Source of the DNA: Strongylocentrotus purpuratus
Lineage: Eukaryota; Echinodermata; Echinoidea; Camarodonta; Strongylocentrotidae
Length of the DNA stretch: 64,000 nt
NCBI RefSeq assembly: GCF_000002235.5
Contig: NW_022145604.1
Span: 2,816,339 to 2,880,338, forward strand
Reading direction: 5' to 3'
Numbering within the stretch: position 1 is the first letter of the stretch; each line of letters opens with the position of its first letter. Shown in pieces: positions 59,278 through 62,535 of the stretch. The position numbers and the translations under genes were made by a program. The notes beneath the pieces are model-generated. The model searched no databases, was not told where the DNA came from, and was given only the letters and a program-made list of their open reading frames with translations.

Positions 59278-59632
59278 GTGATGGTGGTGGTGGTGGCCGT
59301 GCAGGTGCCGGTGTCGATGATGATAGGGTGATGATGATGATTTATTTTGTTATATTGAGTTCAAATTATGTAGCCCCTACCTATTTCACACTTTCCTTCA
59401 CCTCAAGAGCTTAATATATGATCTTTTTTTTAGGACAACAATTCTGCATTCATGACAGCTTTTATGTTCATACAGGCTTTCAAAATAATTGTCAGAACCA
59501 GAAGCATTCAATAAAAATATTTCAACTGCAATATAAAGAGGCAAAATCATCTTTAGTAAACAATACAGTATCGTGCCTTCAAAAAATTGAAATTTTTAAA
59601 ATCACATAATTCTTACCTGCAGACATTTTCAT
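17958..59632 (-). CDS. Large secreted HYR/CCP (sushi) protein with SVEP1-like C-terminal half, about 34 exons
   Basis: Starts at the ATG at 59632-59630. The 33 joined exons before the terminal one sum to 6,205 bp and every join keeps frame; the first in-frame stop (TAG, 18121-18119) gives about 2,075 residues. Order: signal peptide; Arg7/Pro6 linker; HYR1; CCP1-2; HYR2; CCP3-7; HYR3; CCP8-10; HYR4; CCP11-13; HYR5; CCP14-15; HYR6-7; CCP16; SVEP1-like spacer; six 20-residue repeats; two GCC2/GCC3 modules and a broken third. The CCP exons are all phase 1-1 and most CCPs have six cysteines. The CCP-HYR-HYR-CCP-spacer-GCC2/GCC3 run matches the order known from SVEP1, but no VWA, EGF or pentraxin module is seen, so this is a relative rather than a clear orthologue. 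Expected to be extracellular: matrix, adhesion or immune recognition. Exact role unknown. Confidence 0.88.
18907..19065 (-). CDS. HYR/CCP gene exon 33 (GCC2/GCC3 module 2)
   Basis: Phase 1-1, 159 bp. QCTPGYYSPSGFAPCIPCGE, GQFLPMRGHSGCFNC and PPGLSSLRGSASPWDC. Confidence 0.9.
19382..19543 (-). CDS. HYR/CCP gene exon 32 (GCC2/GCC3 module 1)
   Basis: Phase 1-1, 162 bp. ACPTGHYFHQSSGECVECER, GFYQDEQAQSQCKPC and GTFTREWGARSTADC: the Cys spacing of ephrin-receptor-like (GCC2/GCC3) repeats. Confidence 0.9.
19656..19858. mobile_element. MITE with about 45-bp terminal inverted repeats
   Basis: Left end TGTGACATCATCAAAAATCT, followed by ATTTTTAGAATTTCTCAATT. The right end is its near complement with the inner GACGTCACAGC. 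About 200 bp, non-coding. Confidence 0.8.
20070..20180 (+). mobile_element. SINE tail fragment
   Basis: ACCGGGGTAATAATATATCT, GTAAAGTGCTTAGACACA and TTAAGCGCTATACAAAAG: the same AGCGC tail in + orientation. Confidence 0.55.
20323..20368. repeat. (ACT)n(ATT)n microsatellite
   Basis: About 10 ACT then 4 ATT units, close to a SINE tail fragment; possibly its end. Confidence 0.88.
20552..21098 (-). CDS. HYR/CCP gene exon 31 (20-residue tandem repeats)
   Basis: 547 bp, phase 0 in and phase 1 out. Starts VLSMALGEDQHDSNESQAEI and then has five good and one worn copy of a 20-residue unit like GGRSGISQGPSEENQAGPLD. Ends with SECDEGYIPDHDRQTC, which leads into the GCC2/GCC3 modules. The acceptor ttttcaag is the one that keeps phase with exon 30. 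Confidence 0.82.
20690..20990 (-). repeat. Coding minisatellite, 60-bp unit, about 6 copies
   Basis: Unit of 60 bp (20 residues), Gly/Ser/Glu/Pro-rich and acidic. Copies 2 and 5 are nearly identical, which suggests unequal exchange. All copies keep the frame. Confidence 0.92.
21494..21774 (-). CDS. HYR/CCP gene exon 30 (SVEP1-like spacer)
   Basis: Phase 1 in, phase 0 out, 281 bp. After basic RRKPRRMNLPLSMMYFEGKC it has four more Cys (ICAKNQLCKVDHIRVTC region; one in KC) and then GNDRRKRDVSSERL. It sits where SVEP1 has a spacer between CCP and the ephrin-receptor-like modules. The RRKR motif fits a furin-type site (inference). Confidence 0.82.
22449..22652 (-). CDS. HYR/CCP gene exon 29 (CCP16)
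   Basis: Phase 1-1, 204 bp. VSCHNLHIPAHGALACDDG, CTMVCNEGYDVPRLRS and GVWYPHANVPDC. It has an insertion between the fourth and fifth Cys. Confidence 0.9.
22845..23042 (-). mobile_element. Dispersed repeat, family E
   Basis: Shares CCCATATACATCTTTCTGTG and AATGCAATCGCATGACCATA with 61430-61650 in the same orientation, and with 55362-55560 in the opposite one. No TIR recognised. Confidence 0.65.
23132..23377 (-). CDS. HYR/CCP gene exon 28 (HYR7, single exon, divergent)
   Basis: Phase 1-1, 246 bp. EVQPVVQFCPPDQNITTLT, HHVILYQASDSRNGLKAECD and INVDIK. It is HYR-like by position and pattern and directly follows HYR6, as in the HYR-HYR pair of SVEP1. Confidence 0.85.
23589..23790. mobile_element. 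TIR-type dispersed repeat, family D
   Basis: Begins AGTCAAACCTATCTATAGTG and ends near GGTGACCTTTATGGACAGGT, an inverted version. The same ends occur at 60868-61047, at 1-112 and, more worn, near 13087-13204. Confidence 0.6.
23992..24280. mobile_element. Low-complexity dispersed repeat after a G-run
   Basis: A G-run is followed by repeats around AAAAATGGGTCCC, AAAATGGTTCC and GGAAAATGGGTC, then GCAGCACACCTCGTCCAAAC. It looks like a degenerate transposon; type unknown. Confidence 0.4.
24488..24739 (-). CDS. HYR/CCP gene exon 27 (HYR6, single exon)
   Basis: Phase 1-1, 252 bp. DLAAPTLTSCPSQPIMAVR and FSDQSNNTALCVFQVYVTS. Confidence 0.9.
25051..25242. repeat. Minisatellite, 47-bp unit, four copies
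   Basis: Unit TATCAGATCAATGAAAACAG followed by CGATGTGTGAAATGGTTTTA and TACTGTA. It lies in the intron between exons 26 and 27; an (AAC)n tract precedes it. Confidence 0.92.
25325..25534 (-). CDS. HYR/CCP gene exon 26 (CCP15)
   Basis: Phase 1-1, 210 bp. IGCDPLVLDSSVSISPPSC, CMLHCDLDLTLVGG and QWSSGLDVSGQSRC. The usual GY after the fourth Cys is replaced by DL. Confidence 0.88.
26489..26680 (-). CDS. HYR/CCP gene exon 25 (CCP14)
   Basis: Phase 1-1, 192 bp. RQCPQAFEPPMFGTMTGPC, CHLTCLVGYSLVGS and YWNTEEEPYCQ. Confidence 0.92.
27111..27370 (+). mobile_element. tRNA-derived SINE, another family
   Basis: Head with GGTAAAGCATCTGCATG and B-box GGGTTCAAATCC, then TTGGATAGGACGTTAAATGG and a CAGTTGCACACCCCC tail. 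Confidence 0.65.
27528..27767 (-). CDS. HYR/CCP gene exon 24 (HYR5, single exon)
   Basis: Phase 1-1, 240 bp. DIEAPTFDECPADIVAYTE and TCTARDGTGNENICRFLIDV. It follows the largest intron (27768-35496), which hosts the nested ORF. Confidence 0.92.
27851..28012. repeat. TA/GA microsatellite, partner of 29057-29143
   Basis: Contains GATTTGATTACAGAAAGAGA and ATATATTTATGTATATATAT, then (GA)n and G-runs up to the candidate LTR. Confidence 0.88.
28013..28837 (+). mobile_element. Candidate solo LTR
   Basis: About 825 bp of non-repetitive sequence inside GA/TA repeats, bounded by TG and CA. Contains a tandem pair at 28186-28240 and 28241-28300 (AATTCCTGCATTA units, like U3 enhancers), a TATTTAAA at 28555-28562 and AATAAA at 28746-28751 in LTR-like order. 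No clear target-site duplication, so the ends are uncertain. Confidence 0.4.
28838..29445. repeat. Long compound TA/GA microsatellite
   Basis: About 600 bp of alternating (TA)n and (GA)n blocks. It includes a segment (29057-29143) that duplicates 27851-27940 (GATTTGATTACAGAAAGAGA). It lies between the candidate LTR and a palindrome. Confidence 0.92.
29461..29562. repeat. Palindromic element, arms about 44 bp
   Basis: Left arm 29463-29506 and right arm 29517-29560 share a perfect 22-bp core (TTCACGAAGTGACGGTAGTG plus flanks). It lies at the end of a long TA/GA repeat tract. Confidence 0.85.
30228..30236 (+). promoter_or_regulatory. TATA-like sequence upstream of the nested ORF
   Basis: TTTATATAG about 185 bp before the ATG at 30418. 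Position is compatible with a promoter, but such sequences are common in AT-rich DNA. Confidence 0.2.
30418..32526 (+). CDS. Intronless Tigger/CENP-B-like DNA-binding protein without DDE domain (nested gene)
   Basis: 702 residues from the ATG at 30418 (A at -3) to TAA. An upstream in-frame TTG at 30406 is not a likely start. Residues 1 to about 360 are Thr/Ser/Ala-rich and low complexity. About 366-425 is a Psq-type helix-turn-helix (NQLPLDMKIEAIRLREEEGL, then KTQVQNILKRKNEWI). About 444-503 is a CENP-B/Tc5-type helix-turn-helix (NGPMLQQKAVEIARELNI, then NGWLESFRKRHSISFGKV). An acidic Glu/Lys stretch lies near 596-625, and a helical tail near 629-668 (HHVAAALREMRIFFATRN, LLDSCLDLEEQV) recalls the tail of Tigger transposases. 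The roughly 200-residue DDE catalytic region expected between them is missing. It lies in a 7.7-kb intron of the HYR/CCP gene on the opposite strand. Could bind DNA as a domesticated factor; expression unknown. Confidence 0.85.
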   Translation: MSSLHAHAIMEETATSKDSATLEAVSQPPVQPSDTMPATLPATPTSSAPHLHTTQATTTAPESSMFYQVQEEIDSYETDLSEMSSIATTSTTTPTTLSPQLHTTHTTNAASELPSTGQAAAEIDSNGTDLSPALYTTPTTPTTSATSSTTSDHEDHSIHSKSSYAEVLNLQSTPTSKSGATSATMSTTSNQQDHKTQMRSIHAGGSDLQITSTPISNSGNDTTTSFGTTAMTAAMARYKEITYPKISPLKSLPNWKCVSRIYPLNGQPDPAPATYSALAITTRSTTHDSEAASPTTPLDQTCSSISATSSSPHHLPTLTTSAAATTTTLPLDLHITTTATQPSTSEMSHLSPSHFNVSQPFHPGKLSRNQLPLDMKIEAIRLREEEGLSGRSIMEIMNVHGFKCGKTQVQNILKRKNEWIEQYAQNVPLSRKRKLRKTGNEEINHKVYEWFEEAIDRMIPVNGPMLQQKAVEIARELNITEFKGSNGWLESFRKRHSISFGKVNLGLEGGENPAGGLLPRKSYIFERAKSDPFGNDGKNLTSELPQMIVGEFVKNISSQSSSQTGVTEEKSSPNVSIMEPMFLKKKGNNWCKVKEEDVEKEEEEEEESQKEEDGGKKKEGKEGRGTLGHLKFKSIHHVAAALREMRIFFATRNYSHLLDSCLDLEEQVALESIAKRKTEEKSTVLDHLNPLDTRPSSNMEQP
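32600..32830. repeat. Long near-perfect palindrome, arms about 110 bp, 13-bp spacer
   Basis: Left arm 32600-32710 and right arm 32724-32830 are reverse complements with only a few mismatches and small gaps. It begins 74 bp after the stop of the nested ORF, so a transcript of either strand would fold into a dsRNA-like hairpin. It may be a foldback MITE. Confidence 0.93.
34138..34523. repeat. Tandem duplication, about 190-bp unit, two copies
   Basis: GAGTTTAAAAGGTTGAAAAT and AATACATGCACAACCAAAGA recur at the same positions in 34143-34330 and 34331-34523. Non-coding. Confidence 0.9.
34560..35060. repeat. Purine-rich (GA/GGA) low-complexity tract
   Basis: About 500 bp, almost only A and G on the + strand, with a short (TA)n at 34840-34858. 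The overlapping Leu/Ser/Phe-rich ORFs on the other strand are artefacts of composition. Confidence 0.88.
35497..35697 (-). CDS. HYR/CCP gene exon 23 (CCP13)
   Basis: Phase 1-1, 201 bp. KSCPALVETAWISIRPESC, CNLACRTTGYEIS and TWTQDVGQAQCVG. Confidence 0.9.
35820..36108 (+). mobile_element. tRNA-derived SINE, Asp-like head (full length)
   Basis: tRNA-like head with A-box GTGGTCGAGTGG, GTC anticodon-like loop and B-box GGTTCGAGTCC. Then CCTTTGGCCAGACATTGATC, CCACCCAGGTGAAGTAAATG and a tail GTAAGTGTTAGGCGCTATAT ending in ATTATT. Confidence 0.88.
36420..36597. repeat. (GA)n microsatellite beside exon 22
   Basis: Purine-rich tract ending only a few bases from the donor of exon 22; on the gene strand it is (CT)n. 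Confidence 0.92.
36603..36788 (-). CDS. HYR/CCP gene exon 22 (CCP12)
   Basis: Phase 1-1, 186 bp. RTCPALVIQAPATLTGC, CIFHCPFGYEGVGE and TWSTTDFTCS. A (GA)n tract begins within 10 bp of its donor, so the intron 5' end is a purine repeat. Confidence 0.92.
37293..37481 (-). CDS. HYR/CCP gene exon 21 (CCP11)
   Basis: Phase 1-1, 189 bp. YRCPPEQPPLHGKVEGC, CQYSCDVGYDLIGED and VWSHDRPVCQ. Confidence 0.92.
37901..38193. mobile_element. MITE, family B copy (long)
   Basis: TIRs of about 50 bp beginning GGCCTGTTTTCATCAGCTCG and ending with its near complement. Sub-terminal repeats of AAATAGCCCGCTATTT type. It lies in the intron just before exon 20 of the HYR/CCP gene. Confidence 0.85.
38223..38341 (-). 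CDS. HYR/CCP gene exon 20 (HYR4, second half)
   Basis: Phase 2 in, phase 1 out, 119 bp, the same length and phases as the second half of HYR1. APTHVPGSIFQEGDTNIGYL and ATDSSGLASRCDVVITV. Confidence 0.9.
38638..38773 (-). CDS. HYR/CCP gene exon 19 (HYR4, first half)
   Basis: Phase 1 in, phase 2 out, 136 bp. DIQPPSFSGPCPHQVTVAAE and EEPVPTDNSGHVNLT. Confidence 0.9.
39021..39218 (-). CDS. HYR/CCP gene exon 18 (CCP10)
   Basis: Phase 1-1, 198 bp. TKTCPASFDVAHGGVDPPEC, CEFSCDEGYQIQG and GEWNHEVVPHC. Confidence 0.92.
39299..39727. repeat. Tandem duplication, about 210-bp unit, two copies
   Basis: 39299-39515 and 39516-39727 share GACCTTCCAAACTGACATAG, CATCAAATTTTGAATATGAG and CAACTTTCTCTTCCAAAAAT. 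The second copy reaches the donor of exon 17, so the first carries a copied donor-like sequence. Confidence 0.88.
39728..39916 (-). CDS. HYR/CCP gene exon 17 (CCP9)
   Basis: Phase 1-1, 189 bp. KNCTVPTVTNGLAEDC, CHFHCRPGFMAPS and AWSGQDLQCTG. Its donor lies at the edge of a 210-bp tandem duplication. Confidence 0.9.
40362..40586 (-). CDS. HYR/CCP gene exon 16 (CCP8)
   Basis: Phase 1-1, 225 bp, the longest CCP here. SRCAPIHIPEHGSVSLVSG, CRVACEAGYRLSSD and SGFWTGQNEIC. Confidence 0.88.
41164..41332 (-). CDS. HYR/CCP gene exon 15 (HYR3, second part)
   Basis: Phase 0 in, phase 1 out. GTDRGSPLQATMYTVDSVEV, then LEGTHRVAYRGTDLAGQ and TCSFEIEVK. Confidence 0.85.
41906..42009 (-). CDS. HYR/CCP gene exon 14 (HYR3, first part)
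   Basis: Phase 1 in, phase 0 out. DTTLPVFVCPSNKRLFAGE and VPWSDWEPVM. The split position differs from the one in HYR1 and HYR4. Confidence 0.85.
42591..42800 (-). CDS. HYR/CCP gene exon 13 (CCP7)
   Basis: Phase 1-1, 210 bp. VTCPVPATPSNGRVTGC, CSMVCSQGFTKTGG and GQWDGQQIVCEG. Confidence 0.92.
43270..43476 (-). CDS. HYR/CCP gene exon 12 (CCP6)
   Basis: Phase 1-1, 207 bp. ITCSGSDLPAPVNGEKRGC, CTLACNVGYLPATP and GVWAGPDLTCT. Confidence 0.92.
43915..44109 (-). CDS. HYR/CCP gene exon 11 (CCP5)
   Basis: Phase 1-1, 195 bp. YCRKPSLTTALQITTTQACP, CHFSCSAGYYLTGY and TWNRATPTCR. The donor used is GTAGGT; a GT four bases further on would break the phase. Confidence 0.82.
44262..44460 (-). mobile_element. 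Diverged tRNA-derived SINE
   Basis: On the - strand a B-box-like GGTTCAAGCCC is followed by CCTTTGGTAATACATTAATC and CTACTCTCCACTAGGTG, the same core as the Asp-like SINE. Confidence 0.55.
44618..44674. repeat. Small inverted repeat
   Basis: TACCGTAATTAACG and its complement CGTTAATTACGGTA flank about 30 bp. Probably a remnant of a MITE. Confidence 0.6.
44832..45020 (-). CDS. HYR/CCP gene exon 10 (CCP4)
   Basis: Phase 1-1, 189 bp. LQCPSMVAPSHGRIIGAC, CNFACDTGYEISN and AIWVGSTPTCT. Acceptor ctctaaag chosen by phase. Confidence 0.9.
45409..45494. mobile_element. MITE, family C copy 2 (short)
   Basis: Ends GGGGATGCCAGATAG and GCTGGTATCCCTGTT, the same terminal motif as 10032-10170. It lies about 60 bp from the donor of exon 9. 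Confidence 0.6.
45558..45743 (-). CDS. HYR/CCP gene exon 9 (CCP3)
   Basis: Phase 1-1, 186 bp. VIRCSSLSASAPLQVACPNG, CTYGCGVGYRLRG and SWSQPPPTCQ. Its opening resembles that of CCP1. Confidence 0.9.
46641..46895 (-). CDS. HYR/CCP gene exon 8 (HYR2, single exon)
   Basis: Phase 1-1, 255 bp, an undivided HYR: DTTAPVFTRCPPSQTVYAP at the start and AYVAVDSSGNEASCRFSVTV at the end. Confidence 0.92.
46918..47036 (-). mobile_element. Diverged tRNA-derived SINE fragment
   Basis: On the - strand GGGTTCAAATTC is followed by AATGTCCTTTAACGAGACAT and TAATCTACATTGATG, matching the SINE core. Confidence 0.5.
47333..47512 (-). CDS. HYR/CCP gene exon 7 (CCP2)
   Basis: Phase 1-1, 180 bp. SCLGPLSSPSNGQISC, CSVSCNEGYTLHG and GIWSGSNPSC; six-Cys sushi module. 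Confidence 0.92.
47729..47917 (-). CDS. HYR/CCP gene exon 6 (CCP1)
   Basis: Phase 1-1, 189 bp. Sushi module with six Cys: IRCSSLSRPAHGSVSC, then SRCTYSCSTGYRTSGG, and the Trp of SGTWSG before the last Cys. Confidence 0.92.
48697..48824. other. GC-rich block ending in a T14 run
   Basis: Sharp GC-rich island (ACCGCCGCGCCCGGCCCC at the left, GACGGGCTGACCGATGATCC at the right) followed by 14 T, within AT-rich DNA. It resembles a pol III transcript end on the + strand, or a poly(A)-primed insertion on the - strand. No known RNA recognised. Confidence 0.35.
49940..50171 (+). mobile_element. tRNA-derived SINE, Val-like head
   Basis: Head GGAGTGTTGGCTCAGTCAGT with a CAC anticodon-like loop and B-box GGTTCGAACCCC, then a non-tRNA body with GGCTGCCGGGCTCACGATC and an AATAAAATTTGG tail. 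The body differs from the other SINEs. Confidence 0.75.
51315..51442. repeat. (GA)n microsatellite
   Basis: Tract of GAGAGA with a few A or C interruptions, in the intron between exons 5 and 6 of the HYR/CCP gene. Confidence 0.92.
52331..52412. repeat. (CT)n microsatellite
   Basis: CTCTCT tract just past the donor of exon 5; on the gene strand it is (GA)n. Confidence 0.92.
52435..52553 (-). CDS. HYR/CCP gene exon 5 (HYR1, second half)
   Basis: Phase 2 in, phase 1 out. GSGPGSTFAAGSRSTIYTAR then DSAGNQATCTVSFTVI, the classic second half of a hyalin repeat. A (CT)n tract is 30 bp past its donor. Confidence 0.9.
52600..52800. mobile_element. Repeat with GGCGGATCC end and G/C-runs
   Basis: AGTGGCGGATCCAGGGAGG, then C10, G15 and A-runs and TTTTCAAATTTTCGGGGGC, which is also similar to the 62536-62814 element. 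Confidence 0.5.
53442..53568 (-). CDS. HYR/CCP gene exon 4 (HYR1, first half)
   Basis: Phase 1 in, phase 2 out. Starts DTTAPTFTYCPNAIG, the typical HYR opening, and ends TPTATDDRGSATV. Confidence 0.88.
54066..54249 (-). mobile_element. tRNA-derived SINE, Thr-like head, internal deletion
   Basis: Same family as 12018-12223 with high similarity. It lacks about 26 bp around the B-box. Confidence 0.85.
54400..54595 (+). mobile_element. tRNA-derived SINE, variant head, opposite orientation
   Basis: Head TTATGGCTCAGTGGTAGAGC, B-box GGTTCGAAACC, then the same core (AAGGCATGAATCCTCATTAC) and tail as the two other copies. It is inverted relative to the SINE 150 bp away. Confidence 0.82.
54625..54690 (-). 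mobile_element. SINE tail fragment
   Basis: CTAAGCGCTTTACAGATATA and TAGCGCTTAATAC on the + strand; a fragment of the AGCGC tail near the inverted SINE pair. Confidence 0.5.
54925..54975 (-). CDS. HYR/CCP gene exon 3 (Arg/Pro linker)
   Basis: 51 bp, phase 1-1. Encodes DAW, then seven Arg, Ala and six Pro: RRRRRRRAPPPPPP. It would lie at the mature N terminus, just before HYR1. The support is phase matching with both neighbours and good splice sites. Confidence 0.7.
55362..55560 (+). mobile_element. Dispersed repeat, family E
   Basis: GTTCTGGTCATGCGATTGCA, GAAAAGGTTGATCATCAAGC and CATGTATATGGGACTACACG: the reverse complement pattern of 22845-23042. Confidence 0.65.
56366..56600 (-). mobile_element. 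SINE 3' part (AGCGC tail)
   Basis: On the - strand: GGGTACCCGGTAGGATGCGA, GGAATGCTCCCCAGGGAGTG and GTAAAGCGCTTAGAGACATT, ending TTATTATT. Matches 12866-13065 closely. Confidence 0.7.
57812..57945 (+). mobile_element. Dispersed repeat, family E (partial)
   Basis: AGTTCTGGTCAAGCGATTGC, ATTGTGAAAGAAACGTTGTG and a following TGTGTACTGCAAGATTCTCG match the other copies. Confidence 0.6.
58148..58219 (-). CDS. HYR/CCP gene exon 2 (hydrophobic core of signal peptide)
   Basis: 72 bp, phase 1-1. Acceptor tttctttcag. Encodes SSCLLCLFFILMMTGSS, a strong signal-peptide core; the cleavage site is probably near the exon end. Confidence 0.8.
58694..58948 (+). mobile_element. tRNA-derived SINE, Asp-like, 5'-truncated
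   Basis: Very similar to 35820-36108 from the anticodon loop to the tail, with only scattered differences, so probably recent. Truncated inside the tRNA head. Confidence 0.88.
59045..59345. repeat. (GGT/GAT)n trinucleotide-like tract
   Basis: Runs of GATGATGAT and GGTGGTGGT over about 300 bp in intron 1 of the HYR/CCP gene. Could take unusual structures. Confidence 0.9.
59617..59632 (-). CDS. HYR/CCP gene exon 1 (start of signal peptide)
   Basis: 16 bp coding: ATGAAAATGTCTGCAG then donor gtaag. The first of two in-frame ATGs is chosen. Phase 1 out. The signal peptide is completed by exon 2. Confidence 0.75.
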
Positions 59633-59809
59633 CTTTAGCGGTGAACTGTAGTTTGAAGCTTTGAGAACAAGTTGGAAGTGGTACTCAATTTTTCCTGTAG
59701 AACCTCAAAATATTTTCTAATAAGACGTTCTCGATGGACAAGAAATTTGACCGTGTTACATCAGGTTATGTGAAACAAAAACAAAGCCGTATCAGCTAGC
59801 TAGAATCTC

Positions 59810-59815
59810 CCGCCC
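59810..59815 (-). promoter_or_regulatory. Candidate GC box upstream of the HYR/CCP gene
   Basis: GGGCGG on the - strand (GTGGGCGGGAG context), about 180 bp before its ATG. Weak evidence by itself. Confidence 0.25.
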
Positions 59816-60313
59816 ACAGTTTCCGATCGCATCAGTAATCGCTTGTGCATTAAAACTGAATGTACAGGACGGTGGCGAAGTTGTTCACAACTGATCAATC
59901 TTTTACTAAGCATGCATGGACATGTGACGATCGAAGTCAAATATCTAAAACAATAAGTTTAAAGTTCCAATTAAGAGCTGGCAGTATACCCCGCTTTAAA
60001 ATTGAAGCTACAAAACTTGTACACACTCTGTGACAATTTTTAACGTGGAAATCCCCACTCGTTGACAATTAGCTCATAGTTAAGTTTGGTGAAATTGACA
60101 CGACCAGACAACGAATCAAGACCATTAGCCTTTTAATTTGTTGTTTTCCTTGGCTGGTATCAGGGACGACCCCCCTGTTTCGGAGGAGGGAACCTTTATC
60201 ACGAAACGACGTATGTGATAGGTCAAAGAAAGTGGTGGTGATTGCCTTTTAACCAATCAATGCCCAGCTGGCCCACATGACTACTTTGCTGGAGGGTGAT
60301 TTAGCGACCCGGA

Positions 60314-60319
60314 TATAAA
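60314..60319 (+). promoter_or_regulatory. Candidate TATA box
   Basis: TATAAA in ggatataaacaa, about 235 bp before the ATG at 60552 and in the spacer between two divergent genes. Confidence 0.35.
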
Positions 60320-60551
60320 CAACCGTCTATAATTTCACTTGTCCGATGATTTTAATGTAAACACAACTAAAGGTTACAAGCGTGGTATAGGAAGGTCATC
60401 CTAATTTCTTTCTCTCGACGTATTTCAGATTTTGCACTGAAGAAGCTAGTTGATAGTTCTATGCGCGTCGATGTAAGTCGAGTTTCCCAAGAAGCTCCAT
60501 TATATTCTATCAGCCTTCGCCTTTTGACTCATCAACGCACAGAGCCTCAAC

Positions 60552-60618
60552 ATGAAGATTCTGCTAATAAGAGGTTTGTGTATTCTGGCGATGGCATCGC
60601 TTCTTCTCCAAGGAACAG
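60552..60618 (+). CDS. First coding exon (signal peptide) of an unidentified secreted protein
   Basis: ATG at 60552, then MKILLIRGLCILAMASLLLQ and GT, with the donor GTAATG in phase 1. It has the basic-hydrophobic pattern of a signal peptide and the phase typical of secreted modular proteins. The gene continues beyond the window; product unknown. Confidence 0.7.
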
Positions 60619-60867
60619 GTAATGTTAATTGTGCACAATTTATTTATTACCATCTCTTCTCCTGACCATTGTGGCCTATATTAATTATTATCGTGTCTTA
60701 TCTATACTATATCCAATATATTTTCAGATACCTTGTATTCGCATGGAGTATTATACAAGGAGTAGAATAGTAGCAGCAGCTATAGGAGTAGAGGTATAGT
60801 GCCTAGTAGTAGTAGAAGTAGCGTACTAGTAGCAGGGAACTCACATATCCCTGCTAGTAGTACAGTC

Positions 60868-61047
60868 AAAACTGCTTTAGTGACCACCTGTCTACAAATA
60901 CCACTTTTTTTGTTTCCCTTATAAATGGTTTCTCTTTTAAACATGTACTAAAGAAACCTGTCTGCAAAGACCCTCTGTCTACAAAGACCACATTTTGTGT
61001 TTCCCTTGGAAGGCCGGTAGGCCGCTATAGACAGGTTTGACTATACT
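60868..61047. mobile_element. TIR-type dispersed repeat, family D
   Basis: AGTCAAAACTGCTTTAGTGA at the left, CCGCTATAGACAGGTTTGAC at the right, with internal repeats of CTACAAAGACCAC. Non-coding. Confidence 0.65.
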
Positions 61048-61429
61048 AGTAATTTGTGGTATAGTTAGTGCGCAGCAGTAGTCCGCATTCGTGTTATTAT
61101 ACAGTCGTAGTACTATTCGTTATAACAATTATTTAAAATGGTTGTCAATTTCACGTTGAAATGTTATGACTTGATTTGTAATAAAATTAAGTTCTATCTA
61201 TAATCGTATCCACAAATTATAAAGAAATATATAGAACTTCAAACATTTTCTTTTCTTAAAGATAAACTTGAGTTCTGGTAAAAAAAAGAAAATGAATTCT
61301 CACAGAATCTAACGAAACTTACACTGAATGTTCAAGATTGTCATGTGCCAAACAATTTTGGAAGAAAATGTATACTGGCTGAGTAATGGGCATAGAAGAT
61401 AAGGAAATCAGGGTAGTACTAGCCCCGAC

Positions 61430-61650
61430 ACCATGTGTGTTGTCCCATATACATCTTTCTGTGTAAGTGATTGTTACTTAACAAGACTCTGCCAAATTTA
61501 TGATGATTTTGATGACTCCAGAACCTTGCATTACACACCATTACTTACATGCTATATGATCAACTTTTCTGATCCATTCCACACCTTTTCTTTCACAATG
61601 CAATCGCATTACCAGAACTCAAGTTTATCTTTGATAGAAGGCATTCTATC
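61430..61650 (-). mobile_element. Dispersed repeat, family E
   Basis: CCCATATACATCTTTCTGTG to AATGCAATCGCATTACCAGA; homologous along its length to 22845-23042. It lies in the proposed first intron of the right-end gene. Confidence 0.65.
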
Positions 61651-61857
61651 AAGCTTATAATATATTTTTTGCAATTGAAATATTTGCGCATTTTTACGAC
61701 CATCGTTGCCATATTGTTTTTGTCTGTGTTTTTTCTGTGTTTTGTGCGTGCGTGTGTGTGCTTTATGTTTTATTATGTTTGTATCTTTGTTCTTTGTTTT
61801 ATTTCCCTTTGTTTAATTTATTTTTCTGTCCTTCCTACATGTATGGCCATACTATTT

Positions 61858-62470
61858 AACTTTCCTAGTAAAACTATCCCTTTCCTTGTTGTGAACTCTC
61901 CAAACGCAACAATCTTACGCTAAGGGATAATAAAAAATGTATATTTTCAACTTTTTCAAGATTCACTATAGACATGACCGACGTTCAGCGTATTGCATTA
62001 CGGGGGTTTTTACATTGAAACCATACTTGACCTGATAAGACCCCAACACGAATACTTCACCTTTTCCCGGGACAAGGTGAACTATTCGTGACGTCAGCAA
62101 TACATTTTAAAAAGTAATTCGGCAGAAAACGTCTTTCCTAGTAAAACTATTCTTTTCTTGTTGTGAACACTCCTAATGCATCATCATCAATAGTGATCTG
62201 TCAGTTTATGACAGGTTCAGTGACCCAATCAAAATTTTATGTCAAGTGTCTCTCCAAGTTCCTCGGTCTTGAGCCATCTGTTTCAGCGTTTCATACCTGT
62301 TGCTCCACATTCTGTGATGCATAGGGATATAAAAATAAAAAATATATTTTCAAACTTCTTCAAGATGCGCGATAGACCAGACCGCCTTGGACGTTAATTC
62401 AACGTATTGCATTACTGGGGGTTTTCACATTAAAACCATATTTCATCTGATTAGACCCCATGTATATTTG
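61858..62470. repeat. Diverged segmental duplication (two units)
   Basis: CCTAGTAAAACTAT and CTTGTTGTGAAC recur at about 61863 and 62140. The block with TATTTTCAA, CAACTT and GTATTGCATTAC at 61935-62050 recurs at 62340-62460. Confidence 0.75.
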
Positions 62471-62535
62471 CTTTCTTCCACTAGTAAAGACAATTCAATA
62501 ACATTCTTAACTTGTTTCATTTGTTGCCATCACCC

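Larger units (their letters stand above)
59633..60551. other. Divergent intergenic spacer (probable promoters)
   Basis: Separates the ATGs of the HYR/CCP gene (-) and the right-end secreted-protein gene (+). It contains the GC box and TATA-like site listed here. Unlike most non-coding stretches in the window, I saw no recognisable transposon in it. Confidence 0.5.
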
